Source: CAZJYI01 sp964550025 (GTDB taxonomy: Bacteria; Verrucomicrobiota; Kiritimatiellia; UBA8416; CAYOBW01). Taken from it: a stretch of DNA of 7,550 nucleotides. The position numbers and the translations under genes were made by a program. Where the stretch lies: positions 1 through 7,550 of the forward strand of contig CAZJYI010000310.1 of NCBI GenBank assembly GCA_964550025.1, written 5' to 3'. The notes under the pieces are model-generated. The model had not been told where the DNA came from. It was given only the letters and a program-made list of their open reading frames with translations, and ran no database searches. Every line of letters begins with the position of its first letter. Position 1 is the stretch's first letter. Positions 1 through 7,200 of the stretch are shown here, one piece after another.

Positions 1-54
1 CAGGATGCCCGCGTCACGGATCGCCGGCAGGATGCCGGCGGTACCGGTCACCGG
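1..54. repeat. 27-nt imperfect tandem repeat, two copies
   Basis: Positions 1-27 and 28-54 align without gaps over 27 nt, with about 21 of 27 bases identical; both begin CAGGATGCC and end CCGG. The second copy also carries GCCGGCGGTAC (34-44), which recurs exactly at 94-104. Read in another frame the unit gives GRMPAVP-like peptides, which I recall as a common artefact of intergenic repeats in PVC genomes. The window edge cuts the array, so more copies may lie to the left. I read it as non-coding repeat DNA, although the frame of the downstream gene stays open through it. Confidence 0.5.
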
Positions 55-56
55 CT

Positions 57-89
57 TCCTCCTTCGCCCGACGGGCTTCGGCGGACAGG
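57..89. repeat. small palindromic intergenic repeat
   Basis: The core is a perfect GCCC-GAC-GGGC hairpin (66-69 with 73-76). It is flanked by CCTTC on the left and TTCGGCGGACAGG on the right. The arrangement 'CCTTCGCC...CTTCGGCGGACA' resembles a dispersed palindromic repeat that I recall from genomes of several uncultured and PVC bacteria. Only one copy is visible here, so its repeat status rests on recognition rather than on copies within the window. Confidence 0.35.
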
Positions 90-104
90 GAAAGCCGGCG
101 GTAC

Positions 105-132
105 GGGGGGGTGGGATGGTGGGGCGGGGGGG
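105..132 (+). other. G-quadruplex motif 1 in leader of radical SAM gene
   Basis: The G tracts are 105-111 (7 G), 113-115 (3 G), 121-124 (4 G) and 126-132 (7 G), with loops of 1, 5 and 1 nt. This meets the usual rule of four tracts of at least three G with loops of 1-7 nt. The G-rich strand is the coding strand, so the motif could form in mRNA if transcription starts upstream of it. It lies 48 nt before the chosen start codon. No folding evidence is available from sequence alone. Confidence 0.5.
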
Positions 133-148
133 TTCCTGCCGACGACGC

Positions 149-157
149 AGGAGGAGG
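149..157 (+). promoter_or_regulatory. strong Shine-Dalgarno-like AGGAGGAGG, distant from the start codon
   Basis: AGGAGGAGG is the best match to the 16S rRNA tail in the leader. Its last G is also the first base of an in-frame GTG at 157, so it is too close to serve that codon well. It is 23 nt from the TTG at 181, where family similarity begins, which is too far on a linear mRNA. ATG triplets at 171 and 176 are out of frame. Which start is used is therefore not settled; the G-rich block at 163-180 lies between this site and TTG 181. Confidence 0.4.
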
Positions 158-162
158 TGCGT

Positions 163-180
163 GGGCGGGGATGGGATGGG
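163..180 (+). other. G-quadruplex motif 2 abutting the start codon
   Basis: Tracts GGG (163-165), GGGG (167-170), GGG (173-175) and GGG (178-180) are separated by loops of 1, 2 and 2 nt, a compact motif on the coding strand. It fills almost all the space between AGGAGGAGG (149-157) and the TTG at 181. If folded in mRNA it could block ribosome access or shorten the effective spacing from 23 to about 5 nt. Both effects are inference; the tracts themselves are seen directly. Confidence 0.5.
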
Positions 181-1821
181 TTGGACGTTATTCTCGTTAC
201 CGGTGACAGTTACATTGATTCGCCGTTTGTCGGTGTCGCCGTGATCGGAAGGGTGCTGGAAGATGCCGGCTACCGGGTTGGCATTATCGCCCAACCCGAT
301 GTGACCTCCGGCGACGACATTTCTCGCCTTGGCGAACCGGCACTCTTCTGGGGTGTGACGGCCGGCTGCATCGACTCCATGGTTGCCAACCGTACGGCGT
401 CCGGCAAGCGGCGCAAGCGGGACGATTACACGCCGGGCGGACAGAACGACCGCAGGCCGGACCGTGCCACGCTCGTCTACAGCAACCTCGTTCGGCAGCA
501 TTTCAAGCGAACGCGACCCATTGTACTCGGGGGAATCGAGGCCAGCCTGCGGCGCGTGGCCCACTACGACTACTGGTCAAACAAGATACGCAAGAGCGTC
601 CTCTTCGACGCCAAGGCCGACTATCTGCTCTACGGCATGGCGGAGCGATCCGTGGTCGAGTTGGCGGCGTGCCTCAAAGCCGGCGAAGATCCGTGTGCCG
701 TGCGGGGGCTTTGCTTCATTGCGGGGGACAGACCCGCGGAGGGTATCGAGCTGCCGCCGTTTGACGAGGTCGCCGCCGACAAGGACGCTTTCACGCGGAT
801 GTTTCGGACGTTCTACCGGCACAATGACCCGGTCTCCGGACAGTGCCTGTTTCAGAAGCAGGACACGCGGTACCTGGTGATGAATCCGCCGGCCGCGTAT
901 CTATCCGAGGCGGAACTGGATGCCGTCTACGGTCTGCACTTCGAACGTGAACAGCACCCGTTCTGCCGGGCCGACGGGGAGGCTAAGGCGCTGGAGACGA
1001 TCCGTTTCTCCATCGCGACGCATCGCGGTTGCTACGGCGAGTGCAGCTTCTGCGCCATTGCCGTGCACGAGGGGCGAACCGTTCGCTGCCGCAGCGAAGG
1101 ATCGATCCTCGCGGAAGCGCGGCAAATGGCGGCCGACCCGAAGTTCAGGGGGACGATCCATGACGTAGGCGGTCCCACCGCCAACATGTACGGCTTCGAG
1201 TGCGCGCGCAAAGCCGCGCAGGGCGCGTGTTCCGACAAGCGCTGTCTGTACCCGCGTGTCTGTGACGGGCTGAATGTCGACCACAGCCGTCAGGTTGCCC
1301 TCTTGAAGAAGCTCCGCGCAATCAAGGGCGTGCGCCAGGTCGTGGTTGCCTCCGGTGTTCGCCACGACATGGTCCTGGCCGATCGCGAACACGGTTCGGA
1401 ATACCTTGGGGAAGTCGTGACCCACCACGTTTCGGGCCAGATGAAGGTGGCGCCCGAGCATTCGGAACGCATGGTGCTGGAACTCATGGGCAAACCGGGG
1501 CCGGACACTCTGTTGGCATTCAGAAAGCTCTTCATGGACCTGACGCGGAAGGCGGGCAAGCCGCAGTTCCTGACCTACTACCTGATTGCGGCGCATCCCG
1601 GCTGCACGCTCGAGGACATGGAGAGGCTCAGAGCGTTCGCCCGGCGCGAGCTCAAGCTGCGCCCGCGCCAGGTGCAGGTCTTTACGCCCACCCCTTCAAC
1701 CTACGCCACGCTCATGTACTGGACCGAACGCGACCCCTTCACGGGAAAGCCCTGCTTCGTGGAAAAGACCGAGCGCGGCAGGGAGCGGCAGAAACAGGCC
1801 GTGCTCGGAACGGGGCGGTAG
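181..1821 (+). CDS. ygiQ: YgiQ family (UPF0313) radical SAM protein
   Basis: A predicted cytoplasmic [4Fe-4S]/S-adenosylmethionine radical enzyme of 546 aa; the reaction of this family is not established. The radical SAM cluster motif CX3CX2C is present at C284, C288 and C291 (HRGCYGECSFC). Family hallmarks follow in the expected order: DVILVTGDSYID at the N terminus, GGIEASLRR (117-125), HYDYWSNK (128-135), DVGGPTANMYG (328-338), a cysteine-rich stretch (C350, C355, C361), HVSGQMKVAPEHSE (416-429), YYLIAAHPGC (466-475) and QVQVFTPTPST (497-507). The N-terminal roughly 270 aa match the Radical_SAM_N-type region, followed by the radical SAM barrel. TTG 181 was chosen because family similarity begins there; GTG 157 would add eight Gly/Arg-rich residues. 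The frame is open to the left window edge, but that part has repeat-like, low-complexity composition. The protein stops soon after the barrel, so the C-terminal extension (DUF3362-like) of longer homologues seems to be missing. It converges on the beta-helix genes and no functional link to them is apparent. Confidence 0.93.
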   Translation: MDVILVTGDSYIDSPFVGVAVIGRVLEDAGYRVGIIAQPDVTSGDDISRLGEPALFWGVTAGCIDSMVANRTASGKRRKRDDYTPGGQNDRRPDRATLVYSNLVRQHFKRTRPIVLGGIEASLRRVAHYDYWSNKIRKSVLFDAKADYLLYGMAERSVVELAACLKAGEDPCAVRGLCFIAGDRPAEGIELPPFDEVAADKDAFTRMFRTFYRHNDPVSGQCLFQKQDTRYLVMNPPAAYLSEAELDAVYGLHFEREQHPFCRADGEAKALETIRFSIATHRGCYGECSFCAIAVHEGRTVRCRSEGSILAEARQMAADPKFRGTIHDVGGPTANMYGFECARKAAQGACSDKRCLYPRVCDGLNVDHSRQVALLKKLRAIKGVRQVVVASGVRHDMVLADREHGSEYLGEVVTHHVSGQMKVAPEHSERMVLELMGKPGPDTLLAFRKLFMDLTRKAGKPQFLTYYLIAAHPGCTLEDMERLRAFARRELKLRPRQVQVFTPTPSTYATLMYWTERDPFTGKPCFVEKTERGRERQKQAVLGTGR

Positions 1822-1845
1822 AGGATTTGAGCCCGGAAGGAGCAG

Positions 1846-1977
1846 TTGAACCGCAAAAGAACGCAAAGATCGCGGAGAAAGAGGGACCCGGGGAGGTTGA
1901 GAATCGAACCTGTCCGGTACAAGGGGCCCAGTCAGCAAGCTATCTTCTGTGCGTTCTTTGCGCTCTCTGCGGTTGAT
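1846..1977. repeat. ACGCAAAGA-type inverted repeat between convergent genes
   Basis: The left arm has AACCGCA (1849-1855), CGCAAAGA (1862-1869) and CGC (1871-1873). The right arm carries their complements in mirror order: GCG (1951-1953), TCTTTGCG (1955-1962) and TGCGGTT (1968-1974). One base of length difference separates the matching blocks. The left arm itself is a degenerate 9-10 nt tandem: CGCAAAAGAA, CGCAAAGAT, CGCGGAGAA. The roughly 77-nt centre includes a small AGGTT/AACCT hairpin (1894-1898 with 1907-1911). Units of this kind recur between genes in many environmental genomes. Placed between two converging stop codons, it could act as a two-way terminator, but no U-tract follows either arm. 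The rest of the 191-nt gap shows nothing else. Confidence 0.55.
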
Positions 1978-2012
1978 CAACCGCCGGATTCACATTGAGG
2001 CCTGGGCATTGC

Positions 2013-4052
2013 TCACTCGCTCAGTTCCTGCGGTCCGATCTTCTCGAACGGGATGGGGTCGAAGCCCTTCACCCGTTCCCAGATCTTCGGCAGCAGTTTC
2101 AGGTCGAACGGCCCCCGGTCGGGAGACGACGGAAGGAACGGGAAATCCGTCGTCTTGAACGCGGGATTGTTCTCGCGCGTCAGCCACTCTCCCTCGACGT
2201 CCTTGCTGAGGGCGAAGACCTGCCTGCAATCGATGAAGATGTTGTCGCGCATTACGTTGCCCATCGGCAGGAGCGGATCTTCGTCGAGAACGGTGGCGAG
2301 CTTCGGGTAGCGTTCTCTCCACAGCGGTGACTGGTAGCCGACGGCTTCGCACTTGGCCTTCAGGTTCCACGAGCCCGGCTTGTCGAGCGTGATGCCGCGA
2401 GGTCCGCGGGCGTCGACGTGAATGCCCTTCGGCAGGTGCATGAATATGTTGCCCCGGATGAGGTGGTCGCGTCCGCCTCCGAGCAACACGCCGCGGCCGA
2501 CGCCGCCATAGACGATATTGCCGATGACCTGATCGCCGCTGTCGCAGTCGGCGAGGTAGATCGCCTGCGATCCGTGGCCCTTGTTGTTGGCGTTGCTGTG
2601 GATGAAGTTCCAGCGCACCACGTTGCCGCGCGAGGCCCAGTCGCGGCCGGTGTAGAAGACGCCGACATCCGCGTACAGCAGGCACACGTGGTGGATTTCG
2701 TTCAATTCCAGCATATGCTCGTTGCCGCCGTAGGAGGCGCCGCCCGTCGGGCAGTGGTGGATAAGGTTGTGAGCCATGCGGTTGCCGCACCCTCCGAGCA
2801 CGACGCCGCGCCCTCCCATCCAGTCGTAGCGGCCAAGGTGGTGCAGGTGGTTGCCGACGACCGAGCAGTCCGCCTTCGTGAGCGTCTTGCGGTCGCCCGC
2901 CCACATCGAGACCGCCCTCGAGCCCGTGCGCGTGACTTCGCAGCGAAGGACGTGGTTGTCTCTGCCCCCGGATGAGACGATGCCCGCCACGCCCATGTTG
3001 CGCACGAGGCAGTTCTCGACACGAACGCTCGAACAGCCGCTCAGTCGAATTGCATCCGTGCAGCCGTTCTCAAAGACCAGGTCCTTCAGCACGAGGTTCG
3101 ACAACCCGGTCGCTTTCAGGAGCGGCTCCCGGCACAGCGAGATCCGGACGGGCGTCCCGGCGACGTCGCCAGGCGGCCAGAAGAAGAGCTTGCCGGCCTT
3201 TCTGTCGAGGTAGTACTCGCCCGGTCGATCCAGTTCCTCGAAGACGTGAAGCGCATAGAACTCCCGCTTCGAGTCCTTCTTCCATGCATTGCCGATCCCG
3301 TAGGCGTGTTTCGCGGCCAGCCGCAGTTCGCGTGTGTCGGGGTTGTAGTTTGCAGCCTTCAGTGCTTCGTCGGCCCAGTCATAGCACCAGAAGCCGTGAA
3401 GGTAGACGCCGCGCGAGAAGTCCCAGTGCTTCGGGCGGTCGGAGGGAAAGCGGAATGAACCGGGACGATAGACCTCCCGGGTCACCCAGTGGACCGGTTT
3501 CGACGCGCCGGCGTCGATGACCTCCGTGAAGACCGCGAATCCCTCGTTCGGCCATCGGGCGGGCTGCATGGGCGTGTCGCCGAAGATGATCTCTTCTCGT
3601 CCCGGCGCGCGGAATTGGTCCGGCATCGGCGCGAGAGCGGGGAATCCCTGTGCTTTCAGGTCGGCCACCAGGACGTGCCGCTTCGCTTCGTCCGAGATCA
3701 GTGACTTCGCGTCTTTGGGCGGTATCGGCTGCAGACCGGTGATGGTCTTCGCTCCGGTGATGCGTGCCTTGTGCGGGACCTCGGAGCGTATCACGACAGG
3801 AGCGCCGGTCTTGCCGCCGTGTTGCTTGCCGAGGACGATGCCCTCTTCCACGACGTACTCACCCGGCGCCAGCCGGATCGTGCCGGGCGCTTCCCCGTCC
3901 CGCATCGCATCCAACGCCTTCTGCACCGAGGCGAAAGGTCGCCCGCGGGTGCCGGGGTTCGTGTCGGCGCCCTCTGGCGAGACGTGGACGTCGCCTGCGC
4001 GCAATGCAGCGGTCAGGAGGAGAGCAACACAGCAACGAACGATTGTGCGCAT
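2013..4052 (-). CDS. secreted right-handed parallel beta-helix protein (GH141-like)
   Basis: A 679-aa exported protein, probably carbohydrate-active; substrate unknown. A signal peptide is visible (MRTIVRCCVALLLTAALRAG, residues 1-20). Then come HVSPEGADTNPGTRGRPFASVQKALDA (about 23-49), the usual opening of such beta-helix proteins, and an early strand region with GEYVVEEGI. PARWPNEGF (164-172) and FEELDRPGEYYLDR (271-284) precede a ladder of Asn/Gly-rich coils (about 318-545), for example CSSVRVENCLVRNMG, GNRMAHNLIHH and GDQVIGNIVYGG. Acidic residues D462 (YADVGVF) and D502 (IYLADCDSG) align with acids in the neighbouring paralogue and are candidates for the active site. The start was moved from GTG 4079 to ATG 4052 because AGAAGGAG lies 10 nt upstream and the signal peptide begins there. 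GH141-like (alpha-L-fucosidase/xylanase family) is my best family guess; GH120-like or a lyase-like beta-helix is possible. It lies 215 nt downstream of its larger paralogue on the same strand. Confidence 0.87.
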   Translation of the reverse strand: MRTIVRCCVALLLTAALRAGDVHVSPEGADTNPGTRGRPFASVQKALDAMRDGEAPGTIRLAPGEYVVEEGIVLGKQHGGKTGAPVVIRSEVPHKARITGAKTITGLQPIPPKDAKSLISDEAKRHVLVADLKAQGFPALAPMPDQFRAPGREEIIFGDTPMQPARWPNEGFAVFTEVIDAGASKPVHWVTREVYRPGSFRFPSDRPKHWDFSRGVYLHGFWCYDWADEALKAANYNPDTRELRLAAKHAYGIGNAWKKDSKREFYALHVFEELDRPGEYYLDRKAGKLFFWPPGDVAGTPVRISLCREPLLKATGLSNLVLKDLVFENGCTDAIRLSGCSSVRVENCLVRNMGVAGIVSSGGRDNHVLRCEVTRTGSRAVSMWAGDRKTLTKADCSVVGNHLHHLGRYDWMGGRGVVLGGCGNRMAHNLIHHCPTGGASYGGNEHMLELNEIHHVCLLYADVGVFYTGRDWASRGNVVRWNFIHSNANNKGHGSQAIYLADCDSGDQVIGNIVYGGVGRGVLLGGGRDHLIRGNIFMHLPKGIHVDARGPRGITLDKPGSWNLKAKCEAVGYQSPLWRERYPKLATVLDEDPLLPMGNVMRDNIFIDCRQVFALSKDVEGEWLTRENNPAFKTTDFPFLPSSPDRGPFDLKLLPKIWERVKGFDPIPFEKIGPQELSE

Positions 4053-4062
4053 CGTAGAAGAA

Positions 4063-4070
4063 CTCCTTCT
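4063..4070 (-). promoter_or_regulatory. ribosome binding site AGAAGGAG
   Basis: On the minus strand AGAAGGAG is followed by a 10-nt spacer and ATG at 4052. It lies inside the longer reading frame that could begin at GTG 4079, so it argues for ATG 4052 as the true start. Confidence 0.7.
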
Positions 4071-4087
4071 CTTTTCCACACTCGGAA

Positions 4088-4115
4088 GTTATCGGCCATC
4101 TGCCGTGGCCGTCAA
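4088..4115 (-). promoter_or_regulatory. candidate sigma70-like promoter with palindrome in spacer
   Basis: On the minus strand TTGACG (4115-4110) and GATAAC (4093-4088) are separated by 16 nt and match the -35 and -10 consensus at 5 and 4 of 6 positions. Transcription would start near 4080, giving a leader of about 28 nt that contains the AGAAGGAG site. The spacer is occupied by the palindrome CGGCCA-7 nt-TGGCCG (4093-4098 with 4106-4111), a possible operator. In GC-rich DNA a six-base palindrome can arise by chance, and promoter rules in this phylum are poorly known. Confidence 0.35.
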
Positions 4116-4143
4116 TTACATCGTTCCCGGCGACGAGCACGGT

Positions 4144-4232
4144 GTTTGTAGTGCGCCCGTGAGGGCGTCCCTATGGCAGGAGGGAGGAGGGACCTGCATG
4201 GCGAGGGACCACCTCATGGTGGAACTACAAAC
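4144..4232. repeat. 89-nt cloverleaf-forming palindromic element
   Basis: The ends GTTTGTAGT (4144-4152) and ACTACAAAC (4224-4232) are perfect 9-bp inverted repeats. Inside, three arms pack almost end to end: hairpin CGCCC-GTGA-GGGCG (4154-4167); stem TCCCT/AGGGA (4168-4172 with 4204-4208) enclosing GCAGG/CCTGC (4176-4180 with 4193-4197); and hairpin CCACC-TCAT-GGTGG (4209-4222). One unpaired base lies on each side of the outer stem. In all, 58 of 89 bases can pair without a mismatch. The element begins 35 nt after the stop of the larger beta-helix gene and ends well before the candidate promoter of the next. It has no transposase. It looks like a dispersed non-coding repeat or a non-autonomous mobile element; a 3'-end stabiliser for the upstream mRNA is an alternative role. 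Confidence 0.65.
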
Positions 4233-4267
4233 CCGGCGAGGGATTCGCATCGGGGGCGACATTGCGG

Positions 4268-7200
4268 TCACCGCCAATCGGGCTTTTTCACCGGCGTGGT
4301 CTCCACCGGCCACGTGGCGCGGTAGGCATCTTCATAGAGGCCGATCTCGTCGACGGGTATGGGCCGGAAGCCGACGGTCGCAAACAGGGTGGCGTCGGGT
4401 CTGAGGCGGAAGTCCCCGTCGGCGGCATTGATGAATCCGGGGTCGGTCTCGTCGAATACGCCGTTGGCAAACAGGTCCAGGTGCGCGCGATTCCCGGTCG
4501 CGACCCGCCCGCAGCGGTAGAACACGTTGCGCCAGACATGGTTGACGGCGGGTTCGTCGAGCCAGTGTGTCATCGCGGGGTAGCGGGAGAGATAGAGCTC
4601 GTTGGTGTAGAACCCGTGGGGGAGGTTGCCGGCCCGCAGCGTCTTCCAGACTTTGTTGTTGCGGTTCCAACCGCCGCTCAGGCCCTGCTTGCAGTCGATG
4701 AAGAGGTTGTTGTCCATGATGTTGTCGCGGCCGCTGTTCATCTGGATTGCACCGAACCTGCCGTTGGCGCAGCGTTCGAAGACGTTGCCGTAGACGACCA
4801 TGCCGCTGATTGCGTCGTCGAACCGGATCGCCGCCTGGCCGTGCACGGCGTGTTCCGCCCCTGTCTTGCCGACGTTCCGGAAGCGGTTGTAACGGAAGAC
4901 CACGCCGCGGTAGGTGGCATTGCGGAATAGCTCCATGGCGCCCTGGTCGTCCGACTCGCGCACGGCGCTGTGCACGTCGTTGAACTCGATCGCGTGGTCG
5001 TTGCCTTCGATACGCATGACGCTGCTGGGGCCGTCATACAGCAGGTTGTGCGCGACGCGATTGCCCACCCCCTCAAGCTGGATCGCCGGCGTGTAGGTGC
5101 GGTCGACGCGGCCGAAGTCGTGGATCCGGCAATTCTCGACGAAGTGCCCCGCGGGGGTCAGTGTCCTGCGATCGCCTCCTATCACCTCCGTGGCGCGCCG
5201 GCCGATGGTGTGTATGTCGCACCCGAGCAGACCGTTGCGCTCGCCGCCGTGAACCATGATTCCGTTGCCGGCAACGCGGCCGACCGTGCAACCCGCCACG
5301 AGACAGTGGCGGCAGCCGTTCATGACGATGCCGTTGTAGCGCGCGAGGTCGAAGACGAGCCCTTCGACCCGCACGTGCGAGACGGCGTTCATGGTGATCA
5401 TCGGGGCGCTCAGCACGCCGATTTCCACCGTGGCCGCGCCGGGGTCGGACGGCGGATAGAGGTAGAGGACGCCCGTGTTCCGGTCGAGATGCCACTCGCC
5501 CGGCCGGTCGATCTCCTCCAGCAGGTTGAACGCGTAGTACAGGATGCCCTGCCTGGTGCTCATGCCCCGCCCGCCGTAGTCGTACGGTTCCGCCGTGGTG
5601 AGGGTGCGCGCCTTCGTGTCGATCGCGCCGATCTTCGCCGTGGCATCGGCCCAGAGAAAGTGGAAGTAGCCGAACAGCCACCCGTCCTCCGCCTCGGTCC
5701 AGCGCGCGTGCCGGTCCGCGCCATACTCGAAGACCGACGGGGTCCCCTCCGCCCTCGACCCCCCGCTCACGAGCTTCCGGATCCCGACGAATCCCTCGTT
5801 GGGCCACCGGGCCGGCGTCATGGGACGGCCGTCGAAGAACAGCTCGAGTGTCGGCGGAGACGGCGGCTGTCCAAAACCACGCACCTTCAACTCCCCGTAG
5901 TCCTCGATGCCCTGTGCCTTCAGGTTGCACTGCCACACCTTCGAGCGGGCCCCCTCCGGCAGCCGTTCGAGAACGGCCCGGTCTCTGACGGGGGCGAAGC
6001 CCGAGATGCGCTTGCCGCCGTAGAGAACGGCGCACCCCTTCCGGGCGGCGCGGTAGACAATTGGCGCCGCTTCGGTTCCCGAATCGGCGCTGGTCAGTTC
6101 GAGCGTTGCCGTGCAGGAGTACCGTCCAGGTTTGAGGGTGACGGCCACCGCGCCCTCCACTCCATCCGCTTTGAGCTTCCGCACGGCGTCGCGCGCCCGG
6201 GCCGGGGTTGCAAAGGGGGCGCCGGCACTGCCGTCGTTGCCGTCATTGCCGTCGGGGGCGACGAATAGCTCGGCTTCATAGGCGTCGACGGGCCGCACGG
6301 CGACGCGCGAAGCCAAGGGGTCGCGCGGCGGGAGGCCTTTCGCGGTCCGCTCGAGTTGCCGGAGGCATTCCCGAGCTTCGAAACGGTGCACGGCGGGATA
6401 GGCCGCGGCGGCGGCAATCTCGCGGTATGTGTCGACGGCGGCGCCGGTGATCCCCTGTGCCGCGAAACTCTGCGCGATTCGCAGGTGGGCGTAGCTGCGG
6501 TAGCGCCCTGGGGCTTGAGGCTCGTGGGTGACCGTTTCGCAGTGCCGGCGTACCGCGGCGTAGTCCCCCGCGGACCACGCTCCGTTCGCCTCCTCCATGG
6601 CCTCGGCCAGGCGCTCCCGTCGTTTTGCTGCCGCAATCGACGGCGTTTCGACCACCTTGAACGTGGACTTGAACCGGTCGAACTCGGCGCGCACGTCCGC
6701 CTTTGACAGAGCACGTCGATAGATGCGCACCTCGTCCATGACGCCCCAGTAATTGTGCCAGCTACTGCCGATGGTCAGCGTGTCCCCCAGGATGAAGTTG
6801 CCGTCGAAATCCGCCTGCATGCTGTTTGGTCCCTCGCTGTACCCGTTGATGTAGGGCCGGATCTGCCCCGCATCCCGGTCGCAGACGAGAGCAAGGTGTG
6901 CCCACTGGTTGGTACCGATAGTCAGCGATGATGAGCAGCCCGTCGCAATGCCCTTACCGTCCTTGTCTCTATAGCAGAAGTAGCAGCTCAACGAGCCCCT
7001 TACGGTCAGGTCGATGACGAGGTAGGCGTCGGGGTACTTCCCGAAGGAAAAGAGCCGGCGTTGATTCTGCCGGTCGTCGATGCTGAGCTGCGTCGGTTTC
7101 ACCCACGCCATGAACGTCCACGACGCCCGGCCGAAACGCTGCTCTTCCGGGAGGCGCGTTTTCACGATGCGTTTCGGCGTCCCGTCGAACAGCAGCGCTT

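Noticed and set aside
901..1596. 231-codon open frame antisense to the radical SAM gene
   Set aside because: It mirrors conserved YgiQ coding sequence and has no family signal of its own; long antisense frames are common at this GC content.
1894..1918. tRNA T-loop look-alike (GGTTCGATTCTC on the minus strand)
   Set aside because: The flanking five bases cannot form a T stem, and no anticodon arm or acceptor stem is found at the right distance, so this is not a tRNA gene.
1846..1977. insertion sequence with terminal inverted repeats
   Set aside because: The arms are imperfect and built of short tandem units, the interior of about 77 nt has no transposase, and no flanking target duplication is visible.
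4268..4310. intrinsic terminator near the end of the LamG beta-helix gene
   Set aside because: The A/T run near 4284-4290 lies inside the coding region and has no GC-rich hairpin in the correct position on the minus strand.
3517..4404. 295-codon plus-strand frame spanning the gap between the paralogues
   Set aside because: It crosses the start of one gene, the folded element and the end of the other. Its middle reads through the cloverleaf repeat, which produces a pseudo-peptide, and there is no plausible domain.
5073..6035. 320-codon frame on the minus strand within the LamG beta-helix gene
   Set aside because: Arg-rich out-of-frame reading of the real gene; the domain motifs all lie in the 4268-7384 frame.
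4970..6268. 432-codon open frame on the plus strand antisense to the LamG beta-helix gene
   Set aside because: It lies wholly opposite a well-supported gene, has Val/Asp/Arg-rich composition expected from the complement of Asn/Gly-rich coils in GC-rich DNA, and shows no recognisable domain.
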